Assembly (NCBI GenBank): GCA_037893225.1
Contig: JAZGUH010000733.1
Span: forward strand, 558,001 to 622,000
From: Hippasteria phrygiana
Lineage: Eukaryota; Echinodermata; Asteroidea; Valvatida; Goniasteridae
Direction of reading: 5' to 3'
DNA length: 64,000 nt
Made by a program: the position numbers and the translations under genes. The notes under the pieces are model-generated. The model saw nothing but the letters and a program-made list of their open reading frames with translations. It made no database searches and was not told the origin of the DNA. Shown here piece after piece: positions 59,201-62,204 of this stretch (positions within the stretch are counted from its first letter, which is position 1; every line of letters starts with the position of its first letter).

Positions 59201-59927
59201 ATTATATTTATTTTAATTTATTAGTTTTTTGTTTTTTATAGTAGTTTGATGTAATTTCTTTTAAAGGGGAAGTCCTATTTTGGTACAATACTTTTCAAAG
59301 GAGTTCTGTAGTAAAATTAAAGAACATTTAAAATAAAAACATTCAATCTGCAGATAAAAGTTAAAATAGAAAATCTGCACGAGTAGCATGAAATATATTG
59401 GAAATGCAAAAATAACCTTGCAAATATATTTATAAAAAAAAACAAAAAAACAAAAAAAACTTGGAGGGCACCAATAAATAAATAAAACCAATAAATTATG
59501 GCTTTTAATTTAAGAGCACAAACAATTTAGTTGTCTTTGTACAATTTAACCTCATCAAAACATCCGACTGATTTGTTTAAAAAAAATTATTAAGCTTCTT
59601 GGAATATTTTTTTACATCAACAGTTGAAAATCCTACACTATATAATTATGCCATGTGGACAGAATGTGGCAGTTGGATGGGAACAATGGAGCCTCATCAA
59701 ACGCACCAGCTCTCGGTGATTATGCATGGAACTCCAGCCCCAATGAATTACAACGAGAGGATACTTATCAATGGAAACTGAAATTGTAGGCTTGGATGAG
59801 AAGACTCTGGGTGGGTTTGAGGGACGGGAGGGATCAAGAGCTTACCGTCATCAAGAAAGACCATCTGGACAAGGGCTGGATTCTCTGTGTGATTCTCCAG
59901 CACTGTGTCATCCATTACAATCAGCTC
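135..59927 (-). CDS. KDM3 (JMJD1C-like): KDM3/JMJD1-family histone demethylase, long JMJD1C-like form, internal part of gene (16 exons)
   Basis: KDM3 proteins are nuclear Fe(II)/2-oxoglutarate oxygenases that remove methyl groups from histone H3 lysine 9 and act as transcriptional coactivators; this is known of the family. The sequence shows 16 minus-strand exons joined by GT-AG introns with matching phases, about 2,377 complete codons. In order they carry: a short conserved N-proximal block (residues 1-57, counted from the first visible codon), a Lys/Ser/Gln/His-rich disordered region (about 58-1663), a Cys-rich segment (about 1695-1757), the KDM3 zinc finger (about 1850-1880), an LXXLL motif, and the start of the JmjC module ending in MYNAYG. 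The true start codon, the N-terminal domain and the iron-binding HxD...H residues are outside the window. The length and the two giant exons fit JMJD1C better than KDM3A/B, but many invertebrates have one KDM3 gene, so orthology to 1C specifically is inferred. Confidence 0.93.
357..1981 (-). other. KDM3 intron O-P
   Basis: It holds the TCGAGTAAACTCGA direct repeats (1164-1236) and scattered AACCCTAAC-like stretches. GGCACATTCTTTGTACTTA at about 599 recurs at about 39872, a hint of a dispersed repeat. No gene seen. Confidence 0.85.
1164..1236. repeat. Two direct copies of a palindrome-containing 27-bp motif
   Basis: CTTGTCGAGTAAACTCGAC followed by (A/C)TTGGTAAG occurs twice, 45 bp apart. The 16-bp core GTCGAGTAAACTCGAC (1167-1182 and 1212-1227) is a perfect palindrome. 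It could be a pair of dimer-binding sites or the trace of a small repeat. Confidence 0.85.
1982..2153 (-). CDS. KDM3 exon O: JmjC module, 'PVLVSGV' block
   Basis: The acceptor is CACACCCACAG and the donor is TTGAGA|GTGAGT. It encodes 57 residues (2247-2303): [20 protein letters not shown], then [15 protein letters not shown] and [15 protein letters not shown]. This is the KDM3 signature 'PVLVSGV...LW.P.SF...FG......DC..G......M..FWDGFE'. An Asn codon is split with exon P (one base here). Fold elements of the JmjC barrel begin here, but no metal ligand is included. Confidence 0.96.
2154..2879 (-). other. KDM3 intron N-O
   Basis: Ordinary AT-rich intron with a poly-A run near 2258; nothing else seen. 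Confidence 0.85.
2880..3695 (-). CDS. KDM3 exon N: variable linker, LXXLL motif, start of JmjC module
   Basis: This 816-bp exon has acceptor ATTTCCCAG and donor GAGTG|GTAAGT and encodes 272 residues (1975-2246), phase 0 at both ends. It opens [20 protein letters not shown] and is Ser/Thr-rich. At 3366-3380 it encodes LRELL within [13 protein letters not shown], an LXXLL nuclear-receptor-box motif found at the equivalent place in KDM3 proteins. Near its end [20 protein letters not shown] and FQEQWRRGV mark the beginning of the conserved JmjC module. The middle is poorly conserved. Confidence 0.95.
3696..4050 (-). other. KDM3 intron M-N
   Basis: Short intron; nothing seen in it. Confidence 0.85.
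4051..4181 (-). CDS. KDM3 exon M: 'LWDVG..VH..R.KW.I.A.CPC' block
   Basis: The acceptor is CCTCTGCAG and the donor is CCCCG|GTAAGC. It encodes residues 1932-1974, beginning [20 protein letters not shown] followed by [10 protein letters not shown]. The family counterpart ends in 'KWGI.A.CPC', so this is the expected next block. The two closely spaced Cys residues are conserved. It begins with two bases completing Ala and ends in phase 0, matching exon N. Confidence 0.95.
4525..4750 (+). promoter_or_regulatory. Possible promoter region of the plus-strand Crypton-like ORF
   Basis: Upstream of the ATG at 4751 there is an inverted CCAAT box (ATTGG, 4531-4535), an E-box CACGTG (4548-4553), a CpG-rich stretch (about 4570-4680) and an exact 13-bp inverted repeat (4618-4649). 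An AT-rich TATATTATATACATAT lies at about 4695-4712. These are single-motif hits and each could be chance; their clustering directly before the ORF is the only support. Confidence 0.3.
4618..4649. repeat. Perfect 13-bp inverted repeat with 6-nt loop
   Basis: GTTCTATCAAACG is followed by GTAACG and then by its exact reverse complement. A further partial copy (AGTTCTATCA) precedes it at about 4604-4613. It lies about 100 bp before the Crypton-like ORF. Confidence 0.9.
4751..4972 (+). CDS. Possible first exon or solo ORF with Crypton-derived (ZMYM2/QRICH1/KIAA1958-like) N-terminal domain
   Basis: The plus-strand ORF starts at ATG in the context CACAAAATGG and encodes 73 residues beginning [20 protein letters not shown]. 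The spaced pattern 'FLT...I.EL....DA.NTK..I..AV..L..F.......' followed by [15 protein letters not shown] resembles the N-terminal helical domain of proteins descended from Crypton tyrosine recombinases, in which 'LD..L..FYAE.R..DG' follows. The frame ends at TAA 4970-4972, but that same sequence is also a splice donor (AAG|GTAAAC, exon end 4968), so it could be a first exon. I found no continuing exon. It lies antisense in the KDM3 intron between exons L and M. The family match is from memory and needs a search. Confidence 0.55.
   Translation: MADGVSEPRFVFLTDDKILELVGDADAANTKRQIKYAVKRLEEFARHAGTIIKALTDSELDHFLSRFYAGLRR
5031..5206. mobile_element. Foldback MITE of about 175 bp
   Basis: Nearly the whole segment is one imperfect inverted repeat. 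The left arm (ACAAATAATGAATGTTT, then AATGGTAAGAATAATTTCAT, then GGTGACA and ATTCCA) is mirrored by the right arm ending ...AAACATTCATTATTTGTATA. The centre CTCAGCTTCGCCTCG is short. Arms are about 80 bp with small differences. Superfamily not assigned; no clear target duplication seen. Confidence 0.75.
5493..5594 (-). CDS. KDM3 exon L: 'WLKC.K.QPH..........TQIIPG' block
   Basis: The acceptor is ACCTCGACAG and the donor is CTCCG|GTAAGA. It encodes residues 1898-1930: [20 protein letters not shown] and then [13 protein letters not shown]. The family shows the same motif (WLKC-K-x-Q-x-H ... TQIIPG) immediately after the zinc finger. It begins with two bases and ends with one base of an Ala codon, matching exons K and M. 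It is only 102 bp, so it was found through the motif and the splice phases. Confidence 0.94.
5595..6139 (-). other. KDM3 intron K-L
   Basis: Nothing recognised. Confidence 0.85.
6140..6340 (-). CDS. KDM3 exon K: KDM3 zinc finger
   Basis: The acceptor is TTTCTGCAG and the donor is CCACT|GTAAGA. It encodes residues about 1831-1896, with the finger [20 protein letters not shown] followed by [11 protein letters not shown]. The C-x2-C ... C-x2-C ... C-x2-C arrangement is the zinc finger required for KDM3 demethylase activity in vertebrate members. A second GT just downstream (CTCCG|GTAGTA) would break the phase with exon L, so the first donor is preferred. After the finger, [20 protein letters not shown] is not conserved as far as I can recall. 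Confidence 0.95.
6481..6698 (-). CDS. KDM3 exon J: 'TSKYIL..VGDQFC' conserved block
   Basis: The acceptor is CCCCAACAG and the donor is CCAG|GTGAAC. It encodes residues about 1758-1829, beginning [18 protein letters not shown] and containing the strongly conserved KDM3 stretch [20 protein letters not shown]. Joined to exon I it reads [13 protein letters not shown], the expected family order. One base starts it and one base (g of a Gly codon) ends it, matching exons I and K. It carries no catalytic residues; it is a structural part of the C-terminal half. Confidence 0.95.
6699..7519 (-). other. KDM3 intron I-J
   Basis: Contains repeat family C copy 1 (7061-7322); otherwise nothing seen. Confidence 0.85.
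7061..7322. mobile_element. Repeat family C, copy 1 (AGGGGTGAGA-ended)
   Basis: It starts AGGGGTGAGACTGGCC and includes TATTGGTTTATATCCACTTT and ACAGGTAAAAACACCTTTAG, then repeated AAAATCCTGA motifs, and ends near ACAAATCTCGACTC. Two other copies are in this window (33996-34190, 43130-43436). The ends look like an imperfect terminal inverted repeat (AGGGGTGAGAT / ATCTCACCCCT in the best copy), so it is probably a MITE. It lies in the KDM3 intron between exons I and J. Confidence 0.65.
7520..7709 (-). CDS. KDM3 exon I: Cys-rich segment before the zinc finger
   Basis: The acceptor is TTGCACACAG and the donor is AGAAG|GTGAGA. It encodes residues about 1695-1756, including [20 protein letters not shown] and [11 protein letters not shown]. 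The Cys pattern (C-x7-CC-x8-C-x2-C, then a later C) and the 'FCRF.AFRR' ending are typical of the KDM3 family just upstream of its C6-type zinc finger. It probably binds zinc or is part of the fold packing on the JmjC module (known for the family region, not proven here). It starts with two bases and ends with two bases of an Arg codon, matching the neighbours. Confidence 0.94.
7710..8676 (-). other. KDM3 intron H-I
   Basis: Contains the hAT-type MITE copy 1 (7897-8259); otherwise AT-rich and featureless. Confidence 0.85.
7897..8259. mobile_element. hAT-type MITE, CAGGGTTCCC family, copy 1
   Basis: The element begins CAGGGTTCCCACAG and ends CCCGTGGGAACCCTG, a terminal inverted repeat of about 14 bp. 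Inside are many repeats of TTCCATGACTTTTCC and TTTCCAGGAC type. It is flanked on both sides by ACTAAC (7891-7896 and 8260-8265). A CAGGG start is typical of hAT elements, which normally make 8-bp duplications; here only 6 bp match. 363 bp, no coding capacity. In the intron between exons H and I. Confidence 0.8.
8677..8767 (-). CDS. KDM3 exon H
   Basis: The acceptor is TTGCATGCAG and the donor is GATG|GTAGGT. It encodes 30 residues (1664-1693), [20 protein letters not shown] and then [10 protein letters not shown], and ends with one base of an Ala codon. The exon was found from the required phase (0 at start, 1 at end) and because the product joins KEIK to the Cys-rich exon smoothly. KKR and RARKEK form a basic cluster. 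It is too short to have an informative ORF of its own; confidence rests on splice signals and phase on both sides. Confidence 0.84.
8768..10163 (-). other. KDM3 intron G-H
   Basis: A poly-A run at about 9843-9856; nothing else recognised. Confidence 0.85.
10164..12311 (-). CDS. KDM3 giant exon G: helical start, Ser-rich body, basic end
   Basis: This 2,148-bp exon (716 codons, residues 948-1663) has acceptor TTACTTGCAG and donor TTAAG|GTGAGC and is phase 0 at both ends. It begins [20 protein letters not shown] and continues as a charged helix (to about residue 1010) that prolongs the coiled coil of exon F. The body is Ser/Thr/Pro/Gln-rich. There are basic patches likely to act as nuclear localisation signals: KRKSS with [16 protein letters not shown] near 11120-11190, and a stretch with [18 protein letters not shown] near 10320-10390. 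The end, [21 protein letters not shown], is more ordered and leads into the conserved C-terminal half. The ORF runs open into the flanking introns on both sides; the exon limits are set by splice sites and phase. Confidence 0.93.
14947..14967. repeat. Poly-C tract (21)
   Basis: An unbroken C run of 21 in the intron between exons F and G. One of about sixteen long C or G runs in the window. Confidence 0.95.
16167..16200. repeat. Poly-G tract (34, one C)
   Basis: Thirty-four bases, all G except one C at 16175. Same intron as the 14947 tract, opposite strand polarity. Confidence 0.95.
17070..17228 (-). CDS. KDM3 exon F: charged coiled-coil segment with Gln run
   Basis: The acceptor is TTCCTTCCAG and the donor is ACAG|GTTAGT. 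It encodes 53 residues (895-947), phase 0 at both ends, starting [20 protein letters not shown]. The Arg/Glu heptad-like pattern followed by a 7-Gln CAG-type run at about 17114-17134 suggests a long single alpha helix or coiled coil. The CAG/CTG tract is likely length-polymorphic (inference). No enzymatic motif. In the family this lies in the variable linker between N-terminal and zinc-finger parts. Confidence 0.9.
18963..18981. repeat. Poly-G tract (19)
   Basis: Unbroken G run in the intron between exons E and F, 200 bp from the poly-C tract at 19183. Confidence 0.95.
19183..19218. repeat. Poly-C tract (36), longest in window
   Basis: Thirty-six consecutive C residues. With the G run at 18963 and the C run at 19388 it makes three tracts within 450 bp. 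Confidence 0.95.
19388..19406. repeat. Poly-C tract (19)
   Basis: Unbroken C run, third of the 18963-19406 cluster. Confidence 0.95.
19999..21135. mobile_element. PIF/Harbinger-type non-autonomous element (GGCCAAAA ends, TAA duplication)
   Basis: The left end GGCCAAAACAAAATTGTTTG continues GTTGTCCTC and is mirrored at the right end by the reverse complement of GGCCAAAAAAAATAATTGTT with GTTGTCCTC. Terminal repeats are about 30 bp with a 2-bp indel. Both flanks are TAA (19996-19998, 21136-21138), the 3-bp duplication typical of Harbinger. 1,137 bp with no recognised transposase. The interior (about 20640-20840) has several CTTGGGAATTTT repeats that may be a nested insertion. Confidence 0.75.
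21744..21920 (-). CDS. KDM3 exon E
   Basis: The acceptor is CCCCTTACAG and the donor is ACAG|GTAGGT. It encodes 59 residues (836-894) in phase 0 at both ends. It starts [20 protein letters not shown] and continues KLQVPFSFN, followed by a Ser/Thr-rich stretch ending DTLDRQ. The opening looks like a short amphipathic helix. Joined to exon D this reads ...[13 protein letters not shown]..., a plausible continuation. It is separated from exon D by only 543 bp, the shortest intron in the 5' half visible here. Confidence 0.9.
21921..22463 (-). other. KDM3 intron D-E
   Basis: Nothing recognised apart from splice sites. Confidence 0.85.
22464..24646 (-). CDS. KDM3 giant exon D: Lys/His/Gln-rich disordered region
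   Basis: This single exon of 2,183 bp has acceptor CCATCCACAG and donor CCAG|GTACCG and encodes residues 109-835. It opens with a basic stretch ([20 protein letters not shown]), then long Lys/Glu runs, a five-His run at about 24269-24283 within an RS/HS-rich patch, and a Ser/Thr-rich middle. The end is rich in His, Leu and Gln and has a 9-Gln run near 22725-22757 and a 14-Gln run at 22611-22652. The His/Leu-rich part resembles the HPH-rich region of JMJD1C from memory. No catalytic fold is visible; interaction or phase-separation roles would be inference. The acceptor phase (two bases) matches exon C and the end is phase 0, matching exon E. Confidence 0.93.
24891..24968. repeat. Perfect 33-bp inverted repeat with 12-nt loop
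   Basis: ATTCATACAAAATATTTTAA and the next 13 bases (24891-24923) are exactly reverse-complemented at 24936-24968. It would form a long AT-rich hairpin. It lies about 245 bp upstream of exon D in the 23-kb intron; possibly a small foldback element. Confidence 0.93.
25324..25343. repeat. Poly-C tract (20) near an (AC)n run
   Basis: Twenty C residues. A short (AC) dinucleotide run follows at about 25559-25578, and an (ATTT)n run lies at about 24774-24805. Confidence 0.95.
28170..28182. repeat. Poly-C tract (13)
   Basis: Thirteen C residues followed directly by an A-rich stretch. Confidence 0.9.
30803..30826. repeat. Poly-C tract (24, one A)
   Basis: Seventeen C, one A, six C, followed by an A run. 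Confidence 0.95.
31732..31749. repeat. Poly-C tract (18)
   Basis: Unbroken C run in the 23-kb intron. Confidence 0.95.
31940..32010 (+). repeat. Degraded tRNA-like SINE head
   Basis: CTGTGTTGGCAGAGTGCC (A-box-like) is followed by AGGTTCAAAGCCTG (B-box-like) at the right distance. No paired anticodon stem. Weak remnant. Confidence 0.35.
32257..33137. mobile_element. PIF/Harbinger-type non-autonomous element (GGGCGTCCC ends, TTA duplication)
   Basis: The left end GGGCGTCCCTTTTTATTTCT plus ATGGTTCT matches the reverse complement of the right end over 28 bp with two differences. Both flanks are TTA (32254-32256 and 33138-33140). 881 bp, AT-rich interior with CCGACCGA-type motifs, no transposase reading frame. 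Confidence 0.82.
33996..34190. mobile_element. Repeat family C, copy 2 (truncated)
   Basis: It starts AAGGGTGAGATTAGCC, contains AGATCAACATATTTT and TATTGGTCTATATCCACTTT as in copies 1 and 3, and loses similarity before the expected right end. It is a 3'-truncated copy. Confidence 0.6.
34958..35334. mobile_element. hAT MITE with perfect 8-bp target duplication
   Basis: The left end is CAGTGTTCTGGCCAGGC and the right end is the reverse complement of CAGTGTTCTAGCCAGGGC. The flanks are identical 8-bp copies of CTAGAAGC (34950-34957 and 35335-35342), the length expected for hAT. 377 bp, no transposase. The interior includes a GC-rich CCCCGGGCCCCACACGGGC patch. A different family from the CAGGGTTCCC elements. 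Confidence 0.9.
36617..36637. repeat. Poly-C tract (21)
   Basis: Unbroken C run in the 23-kb intron. Confidence 0.95.
37627..38010. mobile_element. hAT-type MITE, CAGGGTTCCC family, copy 2
   Basis: It begins CAGGGTTCCCACAGAAATCT like copy 1 and ends CCCATGGGAACCCTG. It is flanked by AAAGGTA on the left and AAAGTA on the right, a likely decayed target duplication. 384 bp; the two copies are alignable end to end, in the same orientation. Confidence 0.8.
38495..38509. repeat. Poly-G tract (15)
   Basis: Unbroken G run in the 23-kb intron. Confidence 0.95.
39690..39708. repeat. Poly-G tract (19)
   Basis: Unbroken G run in the 23-kb intron. Confidence 0.95.
40593..40769. mobile_element. pogo/Tc1-mariner-type MITE, TA-flanked, copy 1
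   Basis: It begins CAGTAGAACTTGGCTATAAT and ends in GTTCTACTG, the inverted end, with TA on both sides (40591-40592, 40770-40771). The interior CTCTTTGGCTCCCAAATTG is shared in reverse orientation with the copies at 53800, 54102 and 60038. 177 bp. TA duplication and CAGTAGAAC ends are usual for pogo-like elements. Confidence 0.82.
43130..43436. mobile_element. Repeat family C, copy 3
   Basis: It starts AGGGATGACATTGGCC, shares AGATCAACATATACTTTG and GATTGGTCTATATCCACC and ACAGGTAAAAACACCTTTAG with the other copies, and ends ACAAATCTCACCCCTACAG, giving the clearest right end of the family. About 305 bp. Confidence 0.65.
44837..44854. repeat. Poly-G tract (18)
   Basis: Unbroken G run in the 23-kb intron. 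Confidence 0.95.
47255..47287. repeat. Poly-C tract (33)
   Basis: Thirty-three C residues, about 550 bp downstream (in gene direction) of exon C. Confidence 0.95.
47833..47983 (-). CDS. KDM3 exon C, Ser/Pro/Lys-rich linker
   Basis: The acceptor is CCTCATCAG and the donor is AAAG|GTAGGA. It encodes residues 58-107, starting [20 protein letters not shown] and continuing [19 protein letters not shown], then a charged Asp/Lys/Glu run. It starts in phase 0 and ends with one base completing a Glu codon with exon D. The first half looks disordered; the KKK and KEKDK runs are strongly basic and charged. The next coding exon downstream is more than 23 kb away, the largest intron in the window. No enzymatic motif is present; a linker role is inferred. 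Confidence 0.86.
48097..48300. mobile_element. Repeat family D, copy 1
   Basis: It starts CAGGGGTGATATTTGAGG and contains ATGGCGTTGCTGAA, ACTGCATTTTCTACCAAAAG and TTGCAGAGGTCATTTTGG, shared with the copies at 53150 and (reversed) 56036. Starts and ends resemble family C (GGGGTGA...), so C and D may be related MITEs. Confidence 0.6.
48813..49218. repeat. Cluster of TTACGTACGTAA palindromes with a shared flank
   Basis: ATTACGTACGTAAC with nearby GACAGAA occurs at 48813; GTAACGTACGTAACGTGGACAG at 48977; the inverted TTCTGTCCATGTTACGTACG at about 49014; and a variant TTCTGTCCATGTTACATACG near 49191. The copies at 48977 and 49014 form a hairpin around GTTGTGACAAA. Looks like a foldback or local inverted-repeat array. 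Confidence 0.75.
51015..52137. mobile_element. PIF/Harbinger-type element with multiple subterminal AAGGTGGATC motifs
   Basis: The left end GACCGCGTTCCCACT and the right end (reverse complement GACCCCGTTCCCACT) form a terminal inverted repeat, with TAA on both flanks (51012-51014, 52138-52140). The motif AAGGTGGATC or its complement occurs repeatedly in both end regions (for example 51041, 51118, 51955, 52000, 52090). A short frame at 51298-51351 starts MEEEVYSM and may be a remnant, but no transposase domain is readable. 1,123 bp. In the KDM3 intron between exons B and C. Confidence 0.8.
52811..52888. repeat. Near-perfect palindrome of two tRNA-type B boxes, head to head
   Basis: The left arm 52811-52848 and right arm 52850-52888 are inverted copies differing by one inserted base, with a single-base centre. 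Each arm contains GGTTCGAATCC, the Pol III B-box sequence, once per strand (52819-52829 minus, 52869-52879 plus). The right side continues into CAGGGTTTCCCAGATG... GTTTTCCGCCCAC, which resembles the body of a tRNA-derived SINE. It is probably two SINE heads joined in opposite directions. Confidence 0.85.
53150..53436. mobile_element. Repeat family D, copy 2
   Basis: It shares TATGGCGTTGCTGAA, CTGCATTTTCTACCAAAAG and GTCGCAGAGGTCATTTTGG with copy 1 and ends GAAATCTCACCCTTGATG, the family's right end. It stops about 80 bp below KDM3 exon B. Confidence 0.62.
53518..53606 (-). CDS. KDM3 exon B
   Basis: The acceptor is TTTTTGTAG and the donor is ACG|GTAGGT. After the split Val codon the exon encodes 29 residues (29-57), beginning [17 protein letters not shown]. 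Joined to exon A this reads [19 protein letters not shown], a smooth continuation of the same conserved block. The RRR stretch may be part of a nuclear localisation signal (inference). It begins with two bases and ends in phase 0, matching exon C. It is too short to stand out as an ORF and was found by phase and family match. It sits between a 6.2-kb intron upstream and a 5.5-kb intron downstream. Confidence 0.8.
53736..54339. repeat. Exact 302-bp tandem duplication
   Basis: Positions 53736-54037 and 54038-54339 read identically as far as I compared them, from CATTTTCCGAAAATG to GGCACCCACCTAAACTTA. Each unit contains one pogo-type MITE-like core (53800-53940 and 54102-54242) and starts with the palindrome CATTTTCCGAAAATG. 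Identity implies a very recent duplication or an assembly artefact. It lies in the intron between exons A and B. Confidence 0.88.
55431..55646. repeat. Minisatellite, about ten units of TTGGACAACTCGTACC type
   Basis: The core GGACAACTCGTACC recurs at about 55431, 55447, 55468, 55484, 55505, 55526, 55547, 55569, 55617 and 55632. Spacing is 16 or 21 bp, with three exact 21-bp units containing TAGGTTTGGAC. One reading frame is open through it, but a low-complexity product of this kind is not evidence of coding. Confidence 0.93.
56036..56195. mobile_element. Repeat family D, copy 3, inverted and truncated
   Basis: In reverse complement it matches the middle of copies 1 and 2: CTTTTGGTAGAAAATGCAGT, TTCAGCAATGCCATATG and CTCAAATCTCAACACC correspond to the shared blocks. 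Confidence 0.6.
56590..56609. repeat. Poly-C tract (20)
   Basis: Unbroken C run, about 150 bp past the AATAAA pair at 56437. Confidence 0.95.
57617..57630. repeat. Poly-C tract (14)
   Basis: Unbroken C run, 300 bp before the TTAA-flanked element. Confidence 0.95.
57930..58757. mobile_element. TTAA-flanked piggyBac-like non-autonomous element
   Basis: The segment is bounded by TTAA on both sides (57930-57933, 58754-58757) followed by the inverted ends CTCTTTCAGTGCC. A second, inner inverted repeat pairs 57994-58026 with 58299-58331 (AGGCCAAATAAAAA ... CATGTTTAGCGTCC). TCGTACATGTACGA palindromes sit at about 57951, 58336 (variant) and 58378. TTAA duplication is the mark of piggyBac-type elements; assignment rests on this and the ends only. 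No transposase. Confidence 0.75.
59846..59927 (-). CDS. KDM3 exon A (first visible exon)
   Basis: This is the most 5' exon I can recognise. The acceptor is TTGCAG before GAGCTG and the donor is G|GTAAGC. It encodes residues 1-27, starting [20 protein letters not shown] and ending FLDD. It starts in phase 0 and ends with one base (g) of a Val codon completed by exon B. The block 'VMDD.VLE......LVQM.FLDD' resembles a conserved N-proximal stretch of JMJD1C-type proteins; that match is from memory of the family. The exon's place is supported by phase agreement with exon B. More upstream exons must exist because no start codon fits here. Confidence 0.82.
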
Positions 59928-60037
59928 CTGCAAGACGACAGTATCCAAAAGAAGATTATCAGCAATGGTACCATATCATAGTGTGAGCTCTCCAACTAGT
60001 TACGTGGGACAGGTCCACTTGGTTTATATTATTAATA

Positions 60038-60200
60038 CAGAAGAACGCCACTATAATGATCATGGGATCTACAAAAAATGTGGTTGTTCGTTACAGTGAA
60101 TATTGATATGTATTGAATACATCAATTTGGGAGCCAAAGAGGATGTTCGTTATAGCCAAATGTTCGGTATAGCGGTGTTTGTTATAGCGAAGTTCTACAG
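60038..60200. mobile_element. pogo/Tc1-mariner-type MITE, copy 2
   Basis: Between TA dinucleotides (60036-60037, 60201-60202) it starts CAGAAGAACGCCACTATAAT and ends GCGAAGTTCTACAG, with the shared core CAATTTGGGAGCCAAAGAGG. The ends have diverged by a few bases. 163 bp. It lies just upstream of exon A. Confidence 0.75.
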
Positions 60201-61749
60201 TAACTGATTTCATTTGCCGTTTCATGTTTTAAGTGTGATTGTATCGTCTTTTAATGGATCTGTGTATGGTGCTCATTCATTCAAGTAAAACAGTCCAATT
60301 TATTCAGTCTTTCTTGACTGTGTGCAGACGTTTCTTTGCATGTTAACTCAACTCAAACAATCAAAATTTCTAGATACACAAGAGCCTCGTATGGCAAAAT
60401 GATGTAAGGGTTAAATGGTGCATCCTGTAACGGAAGCATTATACACCACAATGCCCAGCGGTTGCTAACTGTTCACCATTTGCAAGATATCTGCATCCCT
60501 TCCTATGGAATTGTGTGCTGTAATTTTTCACTTGTCAAAGATTGTGCATTTTCAGTATTACGTTGTAACTACACATGTAATGTGATGGGACAATATGTCA
60601 TGCATTATTCATGCACTTCTACCACGATAGGTCAATTGAACAACCTTAGAAGCAAACAAAAATTGGTTGAAAAACAAATCTGTTCTGTACCCCACCTGGC
60701 AGAGGCAAACTCAGCGGCCTTGCAATGACCGACAGGTTTACATTTTGATCATTTGTGCATGCATGCATTCATTTGTCTCACAATGAACAATGTGAACGGT
60801 GCACATTGTGCACTGTCAGTTTCCGACTGAATCCACGTAAGACATCCATACAATGCTTGATGATTATACGAGAGAACTCTACTTTCAGTATGTTCGCACG
60901 ATGTATAAAAGCCACTCAACTATACACAACATTGCAGTAATCTTTTGGCATTTCGATCATAACCGCAGCAGACATTTTTCCCAAAGTTGATGCACTTTTG
61001 CGGGTAACTGCTGAAATCTCACCAATACATCGAAGCTAAAAGCCACTCTAGGTAAAGGATTACGATCAGAGGTGGTAGAGTTGGCGACATTTTGAATTGC
61101 CAACCCTACCACTTTATGGTTTTCCTGGGCCCAGATCTAAGTAGAGGATAATTCTTTAACAGATTCCAGATAAATTATCCCAATTTTCAGACCTACCGGG
61201 ATAGACCCAGGCGGAGTAACTTCTACCGTGTCGGTGAGAACCATTCACCTCGCCCCTTTTGCAAGAAGCTGAAACTCTCTCTCTTTCATTCAAATAAACA
61301 AGCCCACAAGCCAATGGTTCACTTCTGAATTGCAGACTCAATAACAATGCATGCCATGTCAAAGGTTATAAAAGTGAGTCATGCCCTTCTTACACATTGC
61401 AGGGCCCGCCGATGACATATTTATAGGCAGTGCCACAGACTTGACAATGGCATGCATTGTTCTTGGTTTGGCAGACTGAAAAATTGTTTGGAAGATTATT
61501 TCAGAAAATTTGCCAATAATTTAACATTTTACTAAGGATTTTGTGACAGATGGCTACAATGTACATGTACACATGGCCATCTTCTGAGAAACATCCGTCA
61601 TTGGCATTAATAGGGTCTATGACTTCTGACTAGCACCCCACCCCCCTCCCCCGTATATTTTTCTTCCAACTCAAGAACTGCCCGAGTGTTTCCGTGAGCT
61701 GCAAGACACCTTCTCAAAATTGTTTTTCCTTTGAAATAAAACCCTCCAT

Positions 61750-61835
61750 ACCACAATTTAGGCAGGGGATTCGAACCCAGGCCTCATGCTCCAAAGCCTA
61801 AACGCTCTACCAATATAGCCACAACAGAAGCTCCA
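61750..61835 (-). repeat. tRNA-derived SINE head or tRNA pseudogene
   Basis: Read on the minus strand it has TGGCTATATTGGTAGAGC (A-box-like) followed about 30 bases later by GGGTTCGAATCCC (B box and T stem). The anticodon stem does not pair and no matching acceptor stem is seen, so a functional tRNA is unlikely. Confidence 0.55.
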
Positions 61836-61856
61836 CCAAATCAGTTTACTACAACC

Positions 61857-62204
61857 TTAGGCCAAAAAAGAAAGAAAATAGTCGTTGCCCACCGCGACCG
61901 ACCCTAAAAGTCACAAAAGTCGGGTCGTATTTTTAAATTTATTTTTAAAGACATTTTCAAAATATCACCTTTTCCCACACAAAATGAACCAGTTTTATTA
62001 AAAACCATTGTCTTTAAATACAGCTACGATGGCGCATTTCACCATCTCACTTTTAAATAAGCATACTTTTTGCCTCCCCACTTCTGAGTTACAAAACATG
62101 TAGTATTGTTTTTATGGATGGGTAAAAAAAAATTAAAAATCGGCCGGCCGACAATCCCAATTTTTCCTATTAAAGGGCAACACAAGTTAGTTTTTGGCCT
62201 TCTA
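61857..62204. mobile_element. Probable Harbinger-like MITE, GGCCAAAA ends (degraded)
   Basis: The left end TTAGGCCAAAAAAGAAAG ... GTTGCCC is mirrored by GGGCAACACAAGTTAG followed by TTTTTGGCC at the right. The flanks are TTA and TTC, so the target duplication is not exact. Interior CGACCGACCC and CGGCCGGCCGA motifs recall the elements at 19999 and 32257. Confidence 0.5.

Larger units (their letters stand above)
53607..59845 (-). other. KDM3 intron A-B (6.2 kb)
   Basis: Holds the 302-bp tandem duplication, the possible plus-strand transcription unit with the minisatellite, family D copy 3, two poly-C tracts and the TTAA element. TGATTCTGACTGTTTCGA at about 55049 recurs near 57206 with one change, an unclassified repeat. 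Confidence 0.8.

Noticed and set aside
61156..61362. Minus-strand frame ending at a good donor (CCCG|GTAGGT) considered as a further upstream KDM3 exon
   Set aside because: The product does not resemble the KDM3 N-terminal region and no convincing acceptor was found.
61750..61835. Functional tRNA gene on the minus strand
   Set aside because: A and B boxes are present but the anticodon and acceptor stems do not pair.
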